A stretch of 64,000 bases of DNA from Sarcocystis neurona (Eukaryota; Apicomplexa; Conoidasida; Eucoccidiorida; Sarcocystidae): assembly GCA_000727475.1 (NCBI GenBank), contig KL647305.1, positions 88,958 to 152,957 of the forward strand, written 5' to 3'. Below the pieces are notes generated by a model. The model did not search any database. It was not told where the DNA came from and was given only the letters and a program-made list of their open reading frames with translations. Within the stretch, counting starts at the first letter, position 1, and each line of letters starts with the position of its first letter. A program made the translations under genes and the position numbers. This document shows, one piece after another, positions 1-10,196 of the stretch.

Positions 1-964
1 TACACGCTGTGCAGCAGTTTATCGTTCTTCTCAAGGATGAATATGCTGGCCACCTGCGAAATGGTGAAATGATTGTGTTGCTGCACAATTTTGTGTTTCT
101 TTGGTGCTGCGGGAGTGCACTCGAGTGTCATTTCCAAAGGAATGTAGAAAATGCGCATGCGTTAAACGCCACGGAAGGCCTCCTTCGCAGGGATCTTGCG
201 TAGTACGATTTATCAGCATTTTGTACGGAGCCGATGTAGCCCATGAGAGCGTCTACGGTGATTTCACGTAAGTAACGCACGATGCACTTCTAAGCGACCA
301 TTCCCAGCAGTGGGCATGTGTAGCTTCGCAGTGTTGCTGGTCGTGGCGTGGCGTTGGACAACGCTGATGAAAGCGAGGTGCCGTGGTTATCCGCACACGC
401 ACGCTTGTGGCCTCCCGTCCGTAATTGCGAAGAATTGCTCGCAAGCACCGTCACGGCGAGTTACAAACAGAATTGGACACGCAGACGGACTAATACATGT
501 ACAAAATCCTTTTCAAGTCGGCAGTGTGTACCCTTACAGAGGATTAGTTCTCGACCTATCCGAGATACTCTCTGTATCACACAGCCCGGTCTCCTCCAGA
601 AAAAGTCGTGCTGCTTACGCTCTCTCGCACAGGTGAAAATGGGCTGCACCCTGTACGCCTCCCCGTGAAGCAGAGCAGAACTGTTAGTTGTGTTGTTCTC
701 CTCTCAGTTTCTTGCATGAATAATCTTTCCACCTAATTTGCAAGTTAGTTCTGCTCGTGAAAACGTTGTCTCCCAGAACTTATTGGGACCTGCTCTGAGG
801 CGCCCCCCGAAGAGGCCATCATGCACCGCTAGGCACCTTCTGGACGCGTACAAATACGAGTGTGCTGCAATGGTTGACTCTGAATAGTAACGCTATTTGC
901 TGGCAACGTCAGCGCCGAAGTTATCAAGTGCTGATACACACTACTACGTATAAAGAAACGTCTT
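1..964. other. Intergenic, no gene seen
   Basis: Several short overlapping open frames exist on both strands (all under about 110 codons). None shows a recognisable domain, a plausible composition or a splice-consistent extension. I see no tRNA, rRNA or obvious repeat here. Confidence 0.5.
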
Positions 965-1655
965 AGTGGCAGCACGTATCCACGGTATCGTGGAAATACC
1001 GCAGAAGAGAAGGCAGAACCTTTTAAGAAGAGGCCATCAATAGGAATCTACCAGAAGTGGAGTACCAGCTTGACATTACGCATGTTTTCACTACGGCTGC
1101 TGACGACGGTGCTTGTGATGGGGTGGCAAAGTCACTCACCAACAGCACAAGACGCGACCTCTGTCCTTTTCATGGTAACCGTCCAGAAAGGGGTTGGCAC
1201 GTTCATCGGTTTGTACATACTCCCAGTGCTTTACTGTAACTCGAAATCTTGCCAGCCACAACTCCGCAACTCGGGGACAGCGACCGCGTAGAGTAGAACG
1301 ATCGCTTGCACCCTTGCAGTTTCTACATAACGTCGGGGGGGGGCTTTAATAGTCGACGTCTCCTGTGACCGGTTATGCTATGAGGAAATCGCTGGAAAAT
1401 GCGCGGACGCGAGACAGAAGCAGTACATGTGTATGTGGCAGGAGAGGCACCGCGTGCTACGTAACGCAGTGAAAGCAAGGTAGTCCACCACAACGATCCT
1501 CCTCAGCAGCTGTAGTCAAGACATACATAAACTCAAGACGTTACTCCACGACTGGTGAAGTCCTACTGATAGTCTCTTCTTAAAAAGTTCTGGCGTCCTT
1601 TCTGCCGCATTTCCACGATATCATCGATCGGTGGCGCCGCTGCAGAATTTTTTGC
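965..1655. repeat. Imperfect long inverted duplication, arms of roughly 150-200 bp
   Basis: The left arm (about 965-1170) and right arm (about 1470-1655) are reverse complements of one another with scattered substitutions, about 70 percent identical by eye. The best blocks are AGAACCTTTTAAGAAGAG at 1015-1032, matching the complement of 1574-1591 at 17 of 18 bases, and TATCGTGGAAAT at 986-997, matching the complement of 1609-1620 exactly. The spacer is about 300 bp and includes a run of G near 1335. Both arms can be read as the same short peptide end (SWK...RTF followed by TAA), so the arms may be diverged copies of one coding end lying tail to tail. The identity figure was not computed with a program. 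Confidence 0.6.
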
Positions 1656-2284
1656 ACTTTCACATGGTTTATGAAGTCTAACAACATTGTCAATTCCACG
1701 CGCTGTGGCGTTTGTCCGTTCGTTTCTTGCCTCGTTGATTCTTTTCGTTCATCCGTACAAAACTGTACTGACCTATCCTCAAACTTATCTACAGCTTCGT
1801 CTGCGGCAACCCAGCCGCTTCCCATACTCCAAAAGCGGTTGTTGTCGTCTTTGCGCATCAACGCAGGAGGGTGGGCGTGCACAGATTCTGCCCGACGATC
1901 GTTCTTTTGAAGTCTGTCTCCATCCTCGAATGGACGCGTTCCCAAAAACACCCCTCTCCTGTTGCGTAGTGATTCCCCGGATTCAACCGTTTCTCTGACC
2001 TTTCCACTGGACTGAGCACGAAGAATTCTGCTGATGCGGACGGCGTTGGTGCCCGCGCAGTCTCTCCAGCAGCAAAGCCCGCTGCTTCCACTGCTCTGAA
2101 TGTCTCTTTCGTGACCTCCGCACCTACGGTTTCTAGCAGTGAATGCACCGTTGTTGAGGTCGATTGCTGCAGGTTCCTGAATGAAACTATGAATTTTTTC
2201 CATTACGCCTGATAAGCGTGAGAGTGCCGTTTCCAGATCCGTCCGCTGTTCGAGGCTGAGACTATCTGTAATTGGATATAGCAA
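1580..2284 (-). pseudogene. Candidate coding fragment or gene remnant, unknown function
   Basis: The minus strand is open for about 234 codons. There is no ATG at the upstream edge. Instead the frame begins just after a TTACAG that would serve as a splice acceptor, so this may be an internal or last exon. The first 40 or so codons are amphipathic and coiled-coil-like (Leu, Glu, Arg and Ser rich, for example SLSLEQRTDLETALSRL). The frame ends at TAA 1580-1582 inside the right arm of the inverted duplication, and the left arm carries a matching peptide end that has an in-frame TAG just before it. No family was recognised. The opposite strand also has short protein-like stretches at about 1973-2185 and 2295-2550. 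The strand is therefore uncertain, and this could be decayed sequence and not a live gene. Confidence 0.25.
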
Positions 2285-4107
2285 CCGTCATCAGGAGAAG
2301 GTGAACGCCACAAGACAGAGAATTCTGCAAACGCCGCAACACCGTTCCTCAACGGGGAAGTTTCGTACCTGCTCTCCAACACTGTCCGCTCTTCTCCTCC
2401 TCATCTCACGTTCAAATCAGAGCTGAATGCAGACACTGGTGCGTTTCGTCACCCCAAGGCAGCTTTGCGTGGGAAGCTTACTCACACAGTTGAATTTGTG
2501 TCAATGCATACCCACGTGCCAGGACATCTACACACGCGTGCTCAGAATATGTGAAGAAAAGATTTAGTATTGGCAACTGCCTGCAGTACAGCTGGCACAC
2601 CCTGTTTCGGCCGACACGAAGGCGAGGCATCAAGTATCACGACGCTTTAAAAAGCGGAAAATCTCCCTTAATCGCGTAGACGCATATACCCATTTGTACG
2701 TATGTGTGAACAGCGTATATAGAGCATTTGTAACCCAGAACTAGTACAGTACCTGTCCGGATGTCCACACGTGTACAAAGCAGCCTCAAGCAATGAAGCG
2801 TCTGATACACAGGCCCTTGATTGATAAACACGTGAGTCTGCTGATTGTTCCTGTTCAAAACCGACGCTGAAGCTGCGGCGGAAGACGGGCGGTGGCATCT
2901 ACGCATTGGTTAGGTCTCACACGTTAACACGGGCGTCCCCACTTCTGCCGCTGTGACGTTTATACACTAACCTGTGTGGTTGCAGGCCGCCCGGAGCCAC
3001 CGCCCGAGCGACCGTATCGGGATCCACCGACAACGCAACATCTGCAGGCAGCACGCACACCCGCACCGCGAAGGCTCTACTGTTTACGGGTTTTCACATC
3101 GGAGGAACGATGGACAAACTCGTCTGTTTCGTTGGCAGACGGTGATAGGTTCCGGACGTCTTCTTTGTTTTCTATATACAGGCCAATGGTACACGCGTGG
3201 CAACGCACGCTTTCGATCGGCAATTCAAAGCTAGAAAGGGTGTGTCCTCTGTGCAAGTGTAACGTTGGAGCGCGAAAATGTGCGTGCAGATGGCCAACTT
3301 GTCGTGAATGCTGTCCTCCCGGCTGATGCTAACCACATGTTCCAGCGTGATCACGCCTACGCATATTCTGTCACACGTAGCGTCCTTTCCCCAGATACGA
3401 AGTCACTAGCCGCCGTTCTCATACTATATGTCGTCTTGTAGTTAGTCTCCTGCAAGCGAAGCAGAGAGCTGTGGACGTGCACGTGGGACACGCAAAAGTA
3501 AACACCACCGAGGTGCTCCCGTTGGAAATATCACTCACCACTCGCTTTTGACGGGTGAAAATTTAACAGCGTACATGCACACCCAGTCACTGATCCCCGA
3601 CTGAAGAGGGGTGGGTGCGTGTTCTTGCGCATGCACCGGCATAATTCGATCTGTTTGTAGACTCCCGCAACAGCGTAAGGATTCGGGCGGGTTTAAATCC
3701 ATTTAAGAATGCAAGCAGCCAGACGTAGGCGCGTAAAGCAGCACGGCCCGTTCTGATTCTGTGGAGCGTATTCACAAGAACAGTCTTCATGGACTTCTGC
3801 AGCTATACATTGAATGCCTCGACACTAAGTACGCACATGTACGAAGACGCGCATATCCACCAGGAGAAGTACAGTAGAAAAAGAGGTCTGCACCTCACCG
3901 TGGTCCCGTAAAAGTAGTCTTATACAGTGGAAAGCCAGTCCATATGGCCGTGCCCGCAGGGCAACTGCCGTACAAATCCTTCAGAAAGAGTTTTTTCGGT
4001 GCACACCGGTACCAGACCACGAATATATGGAAACTGTATCGTTCATACGTGGCTTGGTCGGAGCGCCCACCTCTCCAAAAAGAAACACCGAGTCGCTTCC
4101 ACAACAG
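2285..4107. other. Intergenic; weak plus-strand coding potential near 2295-2550
   Basis: A plus-strand stretch at about 2295-2550 reads as a hydrophilic, protein-like peptide ending at TGA, but it has no clear start and no recognised domain. The remainder (2560-4107) shows only short, overlapping frames. I see no RNA gene or repeat. Confidence 0.4.
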
Positions 4108-6348
4108 CTAAACTACCAGTCTGCGAAAGAAAAACGCGTACTTCGTAGCGCCACAGATTCGTTCGGTAAACCTTACAGCATTGAAGCAATCGCATACGTC
4201 CTCCAACTGCAGAGCCATGGCATCGCGCCTGCCTCTCTCCTTTCGAATGTGCCGATCTACGCTGAGACTAAGCCGTCTCCACGCTTTTTGCACGTCCTTC
4301 GTGGAGTCGCCCTGTTCTTGCGTTTGCTGCTGCTGTCGGCCTTCGTCGGCCTCTGCGTGCGGCAGTACTCGCCGCTGAACACCGCTTTTCTCCTGCAAGT
4401 GTTTCTTGTCAGAGTGCTGCGGATGAACGTACAATGACATGTAATGCAACAGACGCAGTAAAAACGCCGCTGCTGGGACCTGAACAAGCGCCTGAGAATG
4501 CGAGAGAGACTGCAGTGGCAGCTGCAGCAGCTGCCGCTGAAGTTTTGCTGCCTGCTGCTGCAGGTCGTGCACCTGAAAGAAAATTTTGCGCCTATCCTCC
4601 AGTGAGCAGACCGTTGCACTTGTGGAACAGCCACCCCAGCGCCTCCGGCAATGCGAGGGAGGTACCAAAAATTTCGCTACTTCCTCTTGACTGGGGGCTG
4701 TTCCCGCCCCCGTGGTTCGCAGCTGTACCGCACACGACGAAGGCTGCTGCAGGTGACACTCGTGCTGCAGCACCTGGCAGCCCAAGTGCTTCCGTAGATG
4801 CGGCTGCTGCTGCCTCCTTTCTGATCCAGGATATACCCAGGCATCGTGCTCTCGCTGTTCTATGTGTTCTCTTTGTGTCCCCACCGTCTGAAGATGTTGC
4901 AGTAGTGCGAGTAATACACGTGCGCCTGAGAATGCCAGTTGAGGAAGCACTGCAGCAGCCTGATCCTGCCTCCAGCCGAAGCGCTTACAATATTTCTGCC
5001 AGGCGTCGAAGCAGTGCAGGAGGAGACGCCACGTGGCCCACGCGATATTAGAATATTCTGCTGATGCTGCTGCGGCTGGTACGACCTGCGTTTCTGCTTC
5101 TGCGTCAGGTCGCACAGGACTCCTCCGCAGCACTACTTTCAGTGTGGAAGTTCGCAGCGGCTTCCGCACTCGAAGGCGTTCAGTTGCTTTTTCATCACGC
5201 GAGCTGTCAGATCCTGACGAACAACCTTCTACATTTAACGCACTACCGTAATTCGCACCTGCTGCCGTAATCCCGGACGTGTTGGCTGACGCTCTGCTCG
5301 TCCCGTTGACCTGTGCCGGGCTGCACACAGCTTGCTGCTTTACCTCTGTTATCGGCTTCTCTTTCGAAGCTGCGGCTGCAGCGTGTTCTTGTTCGAGCAG
5401 CAACAGCTCGTCGAGATGCCGTCCGAGAAAATTCAGCAACTGCAGATCCTCAGACAAGTGAGCAGCAGCGGCGGCCTGCTCACTGCTCACAGGGGCCGCA
5501 GTCCCTCCACTCTCGTGCGACGCCAGGATTCGCCGTCCGCTCAACAGTGCTTGTGAGTTGACTACGCGGCACCTCTTCTCTGTGGAACAGGCGTCCTGAC
5601 TGAAAACCATTGCAGCCCCTGAGTCGCCGCTGCTGCAGCAAGAGCCTGTGCTGCTGCTGAACTGTAAGTCGGCAGCTTGGGTATCTGCGGGCACGGCGCC
5701 GGCCCGCACGCGGACCGCCTCCTCCTGAGTCAATTCCTCCTGGGACTGCCGGCTCCTCTGGGAAGCTCGGCACAACAGGCTCCGTAGTAACGGCCGCGCC
5801 AGGGTTTCCAGAGAGGGTCGGAGAGCGGCCGCCCTATCCCAGCAGAGTAGCAACTGCAGGAACTGCTGATCAGTCAGCTGCGTAGTCTGCGCTGCTCCCC
5901 CAGCAGCCACATCCCCGCTTCCTTCTGCAGCAGCTGCAGCAATCCGGGAGGCGGCAGTGGGATGGTCTTCATCGATTGGAAGGCCGACGACAGCTGCTGC
6001 ATCGGCGGGTCGCTCCAGCACATGGTGCAGCAGGATCTGCAGCAGCACAGACTCGTGTCCCAAGGGGCGCTGCTGACTGAGGACAACAGCAGCAGCTAGC
6101 AGGTGAGGAAAATGGATCGACGCACGCAGTGCAGTCAAGTTCTGCTCTAGCCGCTGAACAGCAGCACGCCACAGCCGCCCTTTCAGGGGACGCTGTGTAT
6201 GCTGCAGCCACCTGAGCTGCTCCACTGCTCCAAGTGCTGCTTCTTGTCTCTTGCTGTCCGGTCTTGTCGTATGCGACAGAAGGCAAGTTGCACGCCTTGC
6301 TGCACAAGTAGCATCAATTAGCAAACGACCGGGTCCTGGAGAAAGCAT
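4108..6348 (-). CDS. Hypothetical helical-repeat-like protein, main exon
   Basis: An open frame of 746 codons ends at 4108. It is rich in Leu, Ala, Gln and Arg with short poly-Ala and poly-Gln runs, the usual signature of coccidian coding exons. Many segments look like alpha-helical hairpin repeats (for example QFLQLLLCWDRAAALRPSL near residue 165, and LEDVCDCFNAVRF near the C-terminus). This resembles in a general way the helical organelle RNA-processing proteins of apicomplexans (OPR, HPR and FAST-like families), but no RAP domain or other diagnostic motif is visible, so the assignment is only a guess. The ATG at 6346-6348 is the first in frame and lies just after an in-frame TGA. However, a separate protein-like exon lies immediately upstream in another frame, so the true start is probably further 5' and this ATG may be internal. 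Internal introns cannot be excluded. Confidence 0.6.
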   Translation of the reverse strand: MLSPGPGRLLIDATCAARRATCLLSHTTRPDSKRQEAALGAVEQLRWLQHTQRPLKGRLWRAAVQRLEQNLTALRASIHFPHLLAAAVVLSQQRPLGHESVLLQILLHHVLERPADAAAVVGLPIDEDHPTAASRIAAAAAEGSGDVAAGGAAQTTQLTDQQFLQLLLCWDRAAALRPSLETLARPLLRSLLCRASQRSRQSQEELTQEEAVRVRAGAVPADTQAADLQFSSSTGSCCSSGDSGAAMVFSQDACSTEKRCRVVNSQALLSGRRILASHESGGTAAPVSSEQAAAAAHLSEDLQLLNFLGRHLDELLLLEQEHAAAAASKEKPITEVKQQAVCSPAQVNGTSRASANTSGITAAGANYGSALNVEGCSSGSDSSRDEKATERLRVRKPLRTSTLKVVLRRSPVRPDAEAETQVVPAAAASAEYSNIAWATWRLLLHCFDAWQKYCKRFGWRQDQAAAVLPQLAFSGARVLLALLQHLQTVGTQREHIEQREHDAWVYPGSERRQQQPHLRKHLGCQVLQHECHLQQPSSCAVQLRTTGAGTAPSQEEVAKFLVPPSHCRRRWGGCSTSATVCSLEDRRKIFFQVHDLQQQAAKLQRQLLQLPLQSLSHSQALVQVPAAAFLLRLLHYMSLYVHPQHSDKKHLQEKSGVQRRVLPHAEADEGRQQQQTQEQGDSTKDVQKAWRRLSLSVDRHIRKERGRRDAMALQLEDVCDCFNAVRFTERICGATKYAFFFRRLVV

Positions 6349-6378
6349 GGCGGTGCTGCTGGCCCTGCTGCTGCTGAA

Positions 6379-6608
6379 CGGAAAAGCTCATTCCCCAAGT
6401 CGTCAGTAGCAACCCCGCAGCGTAGGAGCTGCGCGACCCGGGAAGGGGGGAGACAAGCCAGCACAACGCACGTAGACGGTGCCAAACGGAGACACTGTCT
6501 TCGCCGCAACCAAGCAATCACTCCCTGCTGCAACAGGAAGAAGACTTGCTGCGCAGAGTACCAGGAATTCAAAAGCAGAGTCACAATCTCGCTGCGGTCT
6601 TGCTGCTC
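6379..6608 (-). CDS. Probable upstream exon of the 4.1-6.3 kb helical protein gene
   Basis: This stretch reads, in a frame different from the main exon, as a Leu-rich helical peptide (RSEIVTLLLNSWYSAQQV, then RVAQLLRCGVATDDLGNELF). It begins after a possible acceptor (GTAG at about 6609-6612) and loses coding character near 6379, where a pyrimidine stretch ending in CAG precedes a CAG run. Composition matches the main exon, so the two are likely spliced together. I could not find a donor-acceptor pair that keeps both frames open, so the junction and the 3' limit of this exon are unresolved. Confidence 0.45.
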
Positions 6609-9002
6609 CTACTTAACGGCGGAAGCGGCTGCTGTTGCTGCAACAATACAGTCCAAATGGCCGACGTTCTACGACAACAAAAACTCCTACTGCGGTGCGG
6701 CACAGAATTGATACTTGTCCCGCACGCCCTTCCTACGCTGTAGCTACGTCACAGTGTGCGTGTGCTGGATGATCGGTAGCGCAGTCTCACCCCCACGGTC
6801 ACTTTGCAGTTCGAGGCAGCACTCTGTGCTGTGGTCTTCGTGCGCGTCACAAGACGCGGCCGTATTCTACATACTTAGATAAAATGCTAGCAATGCTGCG
6901 TTAAAAAACCTCTCATCGCAGTCGGGTTTGAATCTGGACGCAGGAGGAAGAGCTGTAGCTACTGCATCTTTTCATGCTGCCCTCCCAAGCCCATGCCATA
7001 GTCAGCACAGCGGACGGCTTATACCTACTAAGTTCCGGGCAAAGTATCGATTCACATGTACACACCAGGGTGCTAATGTTCGCCGTCTTGCGTGTACGGA
7101 GGTGGACTGTTGGCCGCCGATAGCACTGGCTGCAGTAGCGCACTGCGAATGTTCATCGTTACACAGCTCGGCCGCCTCTCGGACACACCTATTGACGCAG
7201 CGCGTCAGGACGCAGCCCGTTGAGAGAGAGTGTAGCGGCTTTGGTTGTGATGCGCCCCTGCGTACGTGTGTCGAGTGAACGGGAGCAGAGATATCGCTGT
7301 TCTATTGTAGACAGGTATGTGAAGCGCATATACTCCTACATAGCGTGCACTTGTATAGGAGAATGTACATAGTGGCTGTGTCCGGGCAGGTCAGGTGCAC
7401 CCGCAACAGAAGATGCAGCTTCAGGGACATAACCAGCAGCAGTCGTAGCGTCAGAGGTCCCAGCAGCTGCTGTGACAGCAGCAGCGGACACCCGACGGGT
7501 GTGCCAACGCTTCTCCGTGGGAGCTGAGAATTCCGACTGGCGGGGCACTGGAGCGTCAGCGCGGTGCTACGAAGCTGAAGAAGATAGTTTACTGAAAGCG
7601 GATTCGCACAGAGGAGACAGATAAGCGTTGCCTGTACGACAACAGGTGGTTCTCCCCCGCAGCGCCGCTGCACACGAGATGACTTACCAGTGTGTGCAGC
7701 AGCTTGGCTGCTGTGTCACATGGCTGCACTAGAGAAGCCGCCGCTGTTGCTTCGGAGGTAAACGACAGCACGAGTAATACTCATTGTCTTAACAGCTTTG
7801 GACATCAAGTAGCACCCCTAGCTGCTGCCGCCGAGAAACGCACAGTCGCCACGAGGTAGCTACACGTGATCAATAACCGAAAGAAGCGGGGAGTCGCTGG
7901 AGGGTGGCTGTAACTGATGGAGGGCCGAGGCGTCACTCACTTATGCGTGCGGCAGAACCGGAACAGCACCTGTCGCGCGGTAGATCTATAATCAAACTTG
8001 CGGGGAGGGAAGAGAGCTGCGAAAGGGGGAAGGAGTAGAAAAAGCCAAGCAGACTGATCGAGGTATGCCCCCGCCTGCTTGCAGCTTATTACGCTGTAAG
8101 TAGACACTGACGCCCCGTGTCGTGTGCCCGTTCGTAGCTTCGAGGACGCTGCACCGCGTCTTCGCGCATGCGGCGCCACACGTGAGTTGAATCGCTGCTT
8201 GAGAATGCCAGACGACCCGCGGTCCCAGCCGCGGGACCACCAGGATGCTTGTCAGACGTAGTTTCGGAAATGCTCGTTCACTTTTACTGGCGAAATCTAT
8301 GAGAACTGCATCGTGTTTGTTTTATCTTCGGGTGCTGAGAAACCCGCAACCACGTACTGACGTCCTGCAGCTTCACTTCGCGGCAACGCTACCCCACGTT
8401 CCCGTCCGGCATTTCCGCATCACAGCACGGCGGCCATCCACCAGAGGTTTTCTGTGACTTCGGGGACGCGAGTGTTTCTTAAAATGCCCCAAATTACAGC
8501 GTTCCTCCGGGAGATTGGAGTTCTTGGTTGCGTTCGGCGGCAGCAGTAGCAGACCGCAACAGCCGGCGGTAATTAGCGCCAAACGAGGTCACGGGTAGGA
8601 GAGGGTCGTAGTTCAGCAGCAGACATCGTTCAGCACGTCTGCGAGTCTCTTAGCAACGAAGACAACGTGCGCAGAGGGTTTAACGTGGGAGGGAAATGAC
8701 GTTGAGGGGACGCCAGAGCAGCACGACATATTGTACAGCAGCCGTGCAGCAAGCAGTGGTGCATGCGCTGCAGCCACCGCAGAAACAACGTAGCACTTCT
8801 TACACAGAAAGGAGCCCCTTTTGTTGACAGGCTCTTCCAAGCACGTGGAACTGCTATCTTTGACCACTGCGCGCCTACAAGCGCCGCGGCTGCGTTAGCG
8901 GCAGCTGCGGCAGTGACAAGAGCAGCCACAGCAGCAGCACCGGCAGCCGCAGAAACGCCAGCGGCAGCAACGACGTCAACACTGCTCTGATTCGGTAGCA
9001 GC
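6609..9002. other. Interval between divergent genes; possible further 5' exons of the minus-strand gene
   Basis: On the minus strand, about 7300-7775 shows Ala- or Leu-rich readings in more than one frame, and a good donor (GTAAGT) lies at 7682-7687. This could be the 5' end of the helical-protein gene, but no ATG or consistent frame was found. The stretch 8870-8990 is GCA/GCG-rich and lies directly upstream of the PNO1 ATG; it is more likely 5' untranslated or promoter DNA than coding. I see no RNA gene. Confidence 0.35.
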
Positions 9003-10196
9003 ATGCATCCTGCTGGTGCAGATGCAGGTGCGTGTCCTTCGAAGGGCGCACACGAGGGTGGACAGCAGCAGATACCGCAGCTGCGACAGGCAGTGCAGCA
9101 GGAACAGCAGAATCATGCGCAGGATGTGCCACGTGCGGCGGAGGAAGACGACGTAGGCGCTTTCATGCCAGTACGCAGCCGCAGGGCGCGAAGGAAGCAG
9201 CGCCAGCGGCTGCAGGAGTCACTTGAGGGGCCGTACCTTACCTCAGGTGCAGAAGCAATTTCAGCGACTGCAGCAGAGGTTGGTATGGATGAGCGGACGG
9301 CCCTTTTGCAGCCGGTGCCAGGGGCCGAGAGTGGTTGTCTCGTTGAGGACTTGGTAGCCGACGCTGCTTTCCCTAACTCTGAAGTGATAGGCGAGTCCCG
9401 GTCTTCAGAGTCGTCTTCTAGCGCGGCCGTCACCGATGGGTCTGTGTTGGCGGCGCGGAGCAGCCGCAGCGGAGAGGGAGGTAATCTCTCGGGTTCAAGT
9501 CAACATGCGGAGAAGAACAAACTGGTGGCAGTAGCGGGAGGGCAGGCAGGAAATGTGAGGGGGCTGGCGCGTGGCAGCACGAGGGGAGGGTCGAATACGC
9601 GAGGAGAGAAGAAACAGTTGTATGAGCTACGGCGGCTGTATGTGCCAGCTCATCGTTTGACTCCGTTGCGCAAGCAGTGGGTAATGTTAATAGAGCCTTT
9701 AGTTACGCACCTGCAACTACAGGTGCGTATGAACGTACGTCGGCGGTGTGTGGAACTACGACGGAGCCCAAGCCGCAACAGCGGCGGCTCCAGCAGCGAA
9801 AAGCCCGAGGAGACCAGCAGCTTGCTGCAGAAGGGCAGCGACTACGTGCGCGCCTTTCTGCTAGGATTTGCCGTACGGGACGCACTGGCGCTGCTGCGGC
9901 TTGATGATCTGAGTATAGAGAGCTTCGAGGTGAGAGACGTGAAGCGCCTCGGAGGAGAGCATCTCTCTCGTTGTCTTGCACGGCTCAGCGGAAGAGACGG
10001 AAAAACGAAGTTTGCTATTGAGAATGCGACACGCACGCGTCTAGTCATTGCAGACAGCAAAATTCATGTTCTCGGATCGTTCGAGAATATACGTCTGGCC
10101 AGGCACGCCTGCTGCTCCCTAATACTAGGCGCACCACCGGGCAAAGTGTACAATCACCTCCGCACAGTCACGCGGCGACTCGCAGAGAGATTTTAG
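9003..10196 (+). CDS. PNO1: Ribosome assembly factor PNO1/Dim2 (KH domain RNA-binding protein)
   Basis: The product is a 397-residue homologue of PNO1 (yeast Dim2/Pno1). In yeast and human this nucleolar-to-cytoplasmic KH-type protein binds pre-40S particles and is needed for 18S rRNA 3'-end maturation at site D. The conserved core begins near residue 207 (RLYVPAHRLTPLRKQW) and runs to the C-terminus. It includes the family blocks LALLRLDDLSIESFEVRDVK, the KH segment GKTKFAIENATRTRLVIAD with KIHVLGSFENI, and the terminal LILGAPPGKVY and RLAERF. A basic patch, RRARRKQRQR, near residue 60 matches the basic N-terminal region of other PNO1 proteins. The N-terminal 200 residues are a Gln-, Ser- and Gly-rich extension; human PNO1 is only about 252 residues. 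The frame is uninterrupted, so the gene appears intronless. The ATG at 9003 is the first in frame after a GCA-rich stretch. Identification is confident; the exact start is less so. Confidence 0.93.
   Translation: MHPAGADAGACPSKGAHEGGQQQIPQLRQAVQQEQQNHAQDVPRAAEEDDVGAFMPVRSRRARRKQRQRLQESLEGPYLTSGAEAISATAAEVGMDERTALLQPVPGAESGCLVEDLVADAAFPNSEVIGESRSSESSSSAAVTDGSVLAARSSRSGEGGNLSGSSQHAEKNKLVAVAGGQAGNVRGLARGSTRGGSNTRGEKKQLYELRRLYVPAHRLTPLRKQWVMLIEPLVTHLQLQVRMNVRRRCVELRRSPSRNSGGSSSEKPEETSSLLQKGSDYVRAFLLGFAVRDALALLRLDDLSIESFEVRDVKRLGGEHLSRCLARLSGRDGKTKFAIENATRTRLVIADSKIHVLGSFENIRLARHACCSLILGAPPGKVYNHLRTVTRRLAERF

Noticed and set aside
4434..5051. 205-codon plus-strand Ala-rich frame
   Set aside because: It is the antisense shadow of the minus-strand helical-protein exon, which has the more coherent composition and ends in protein-like sequence.
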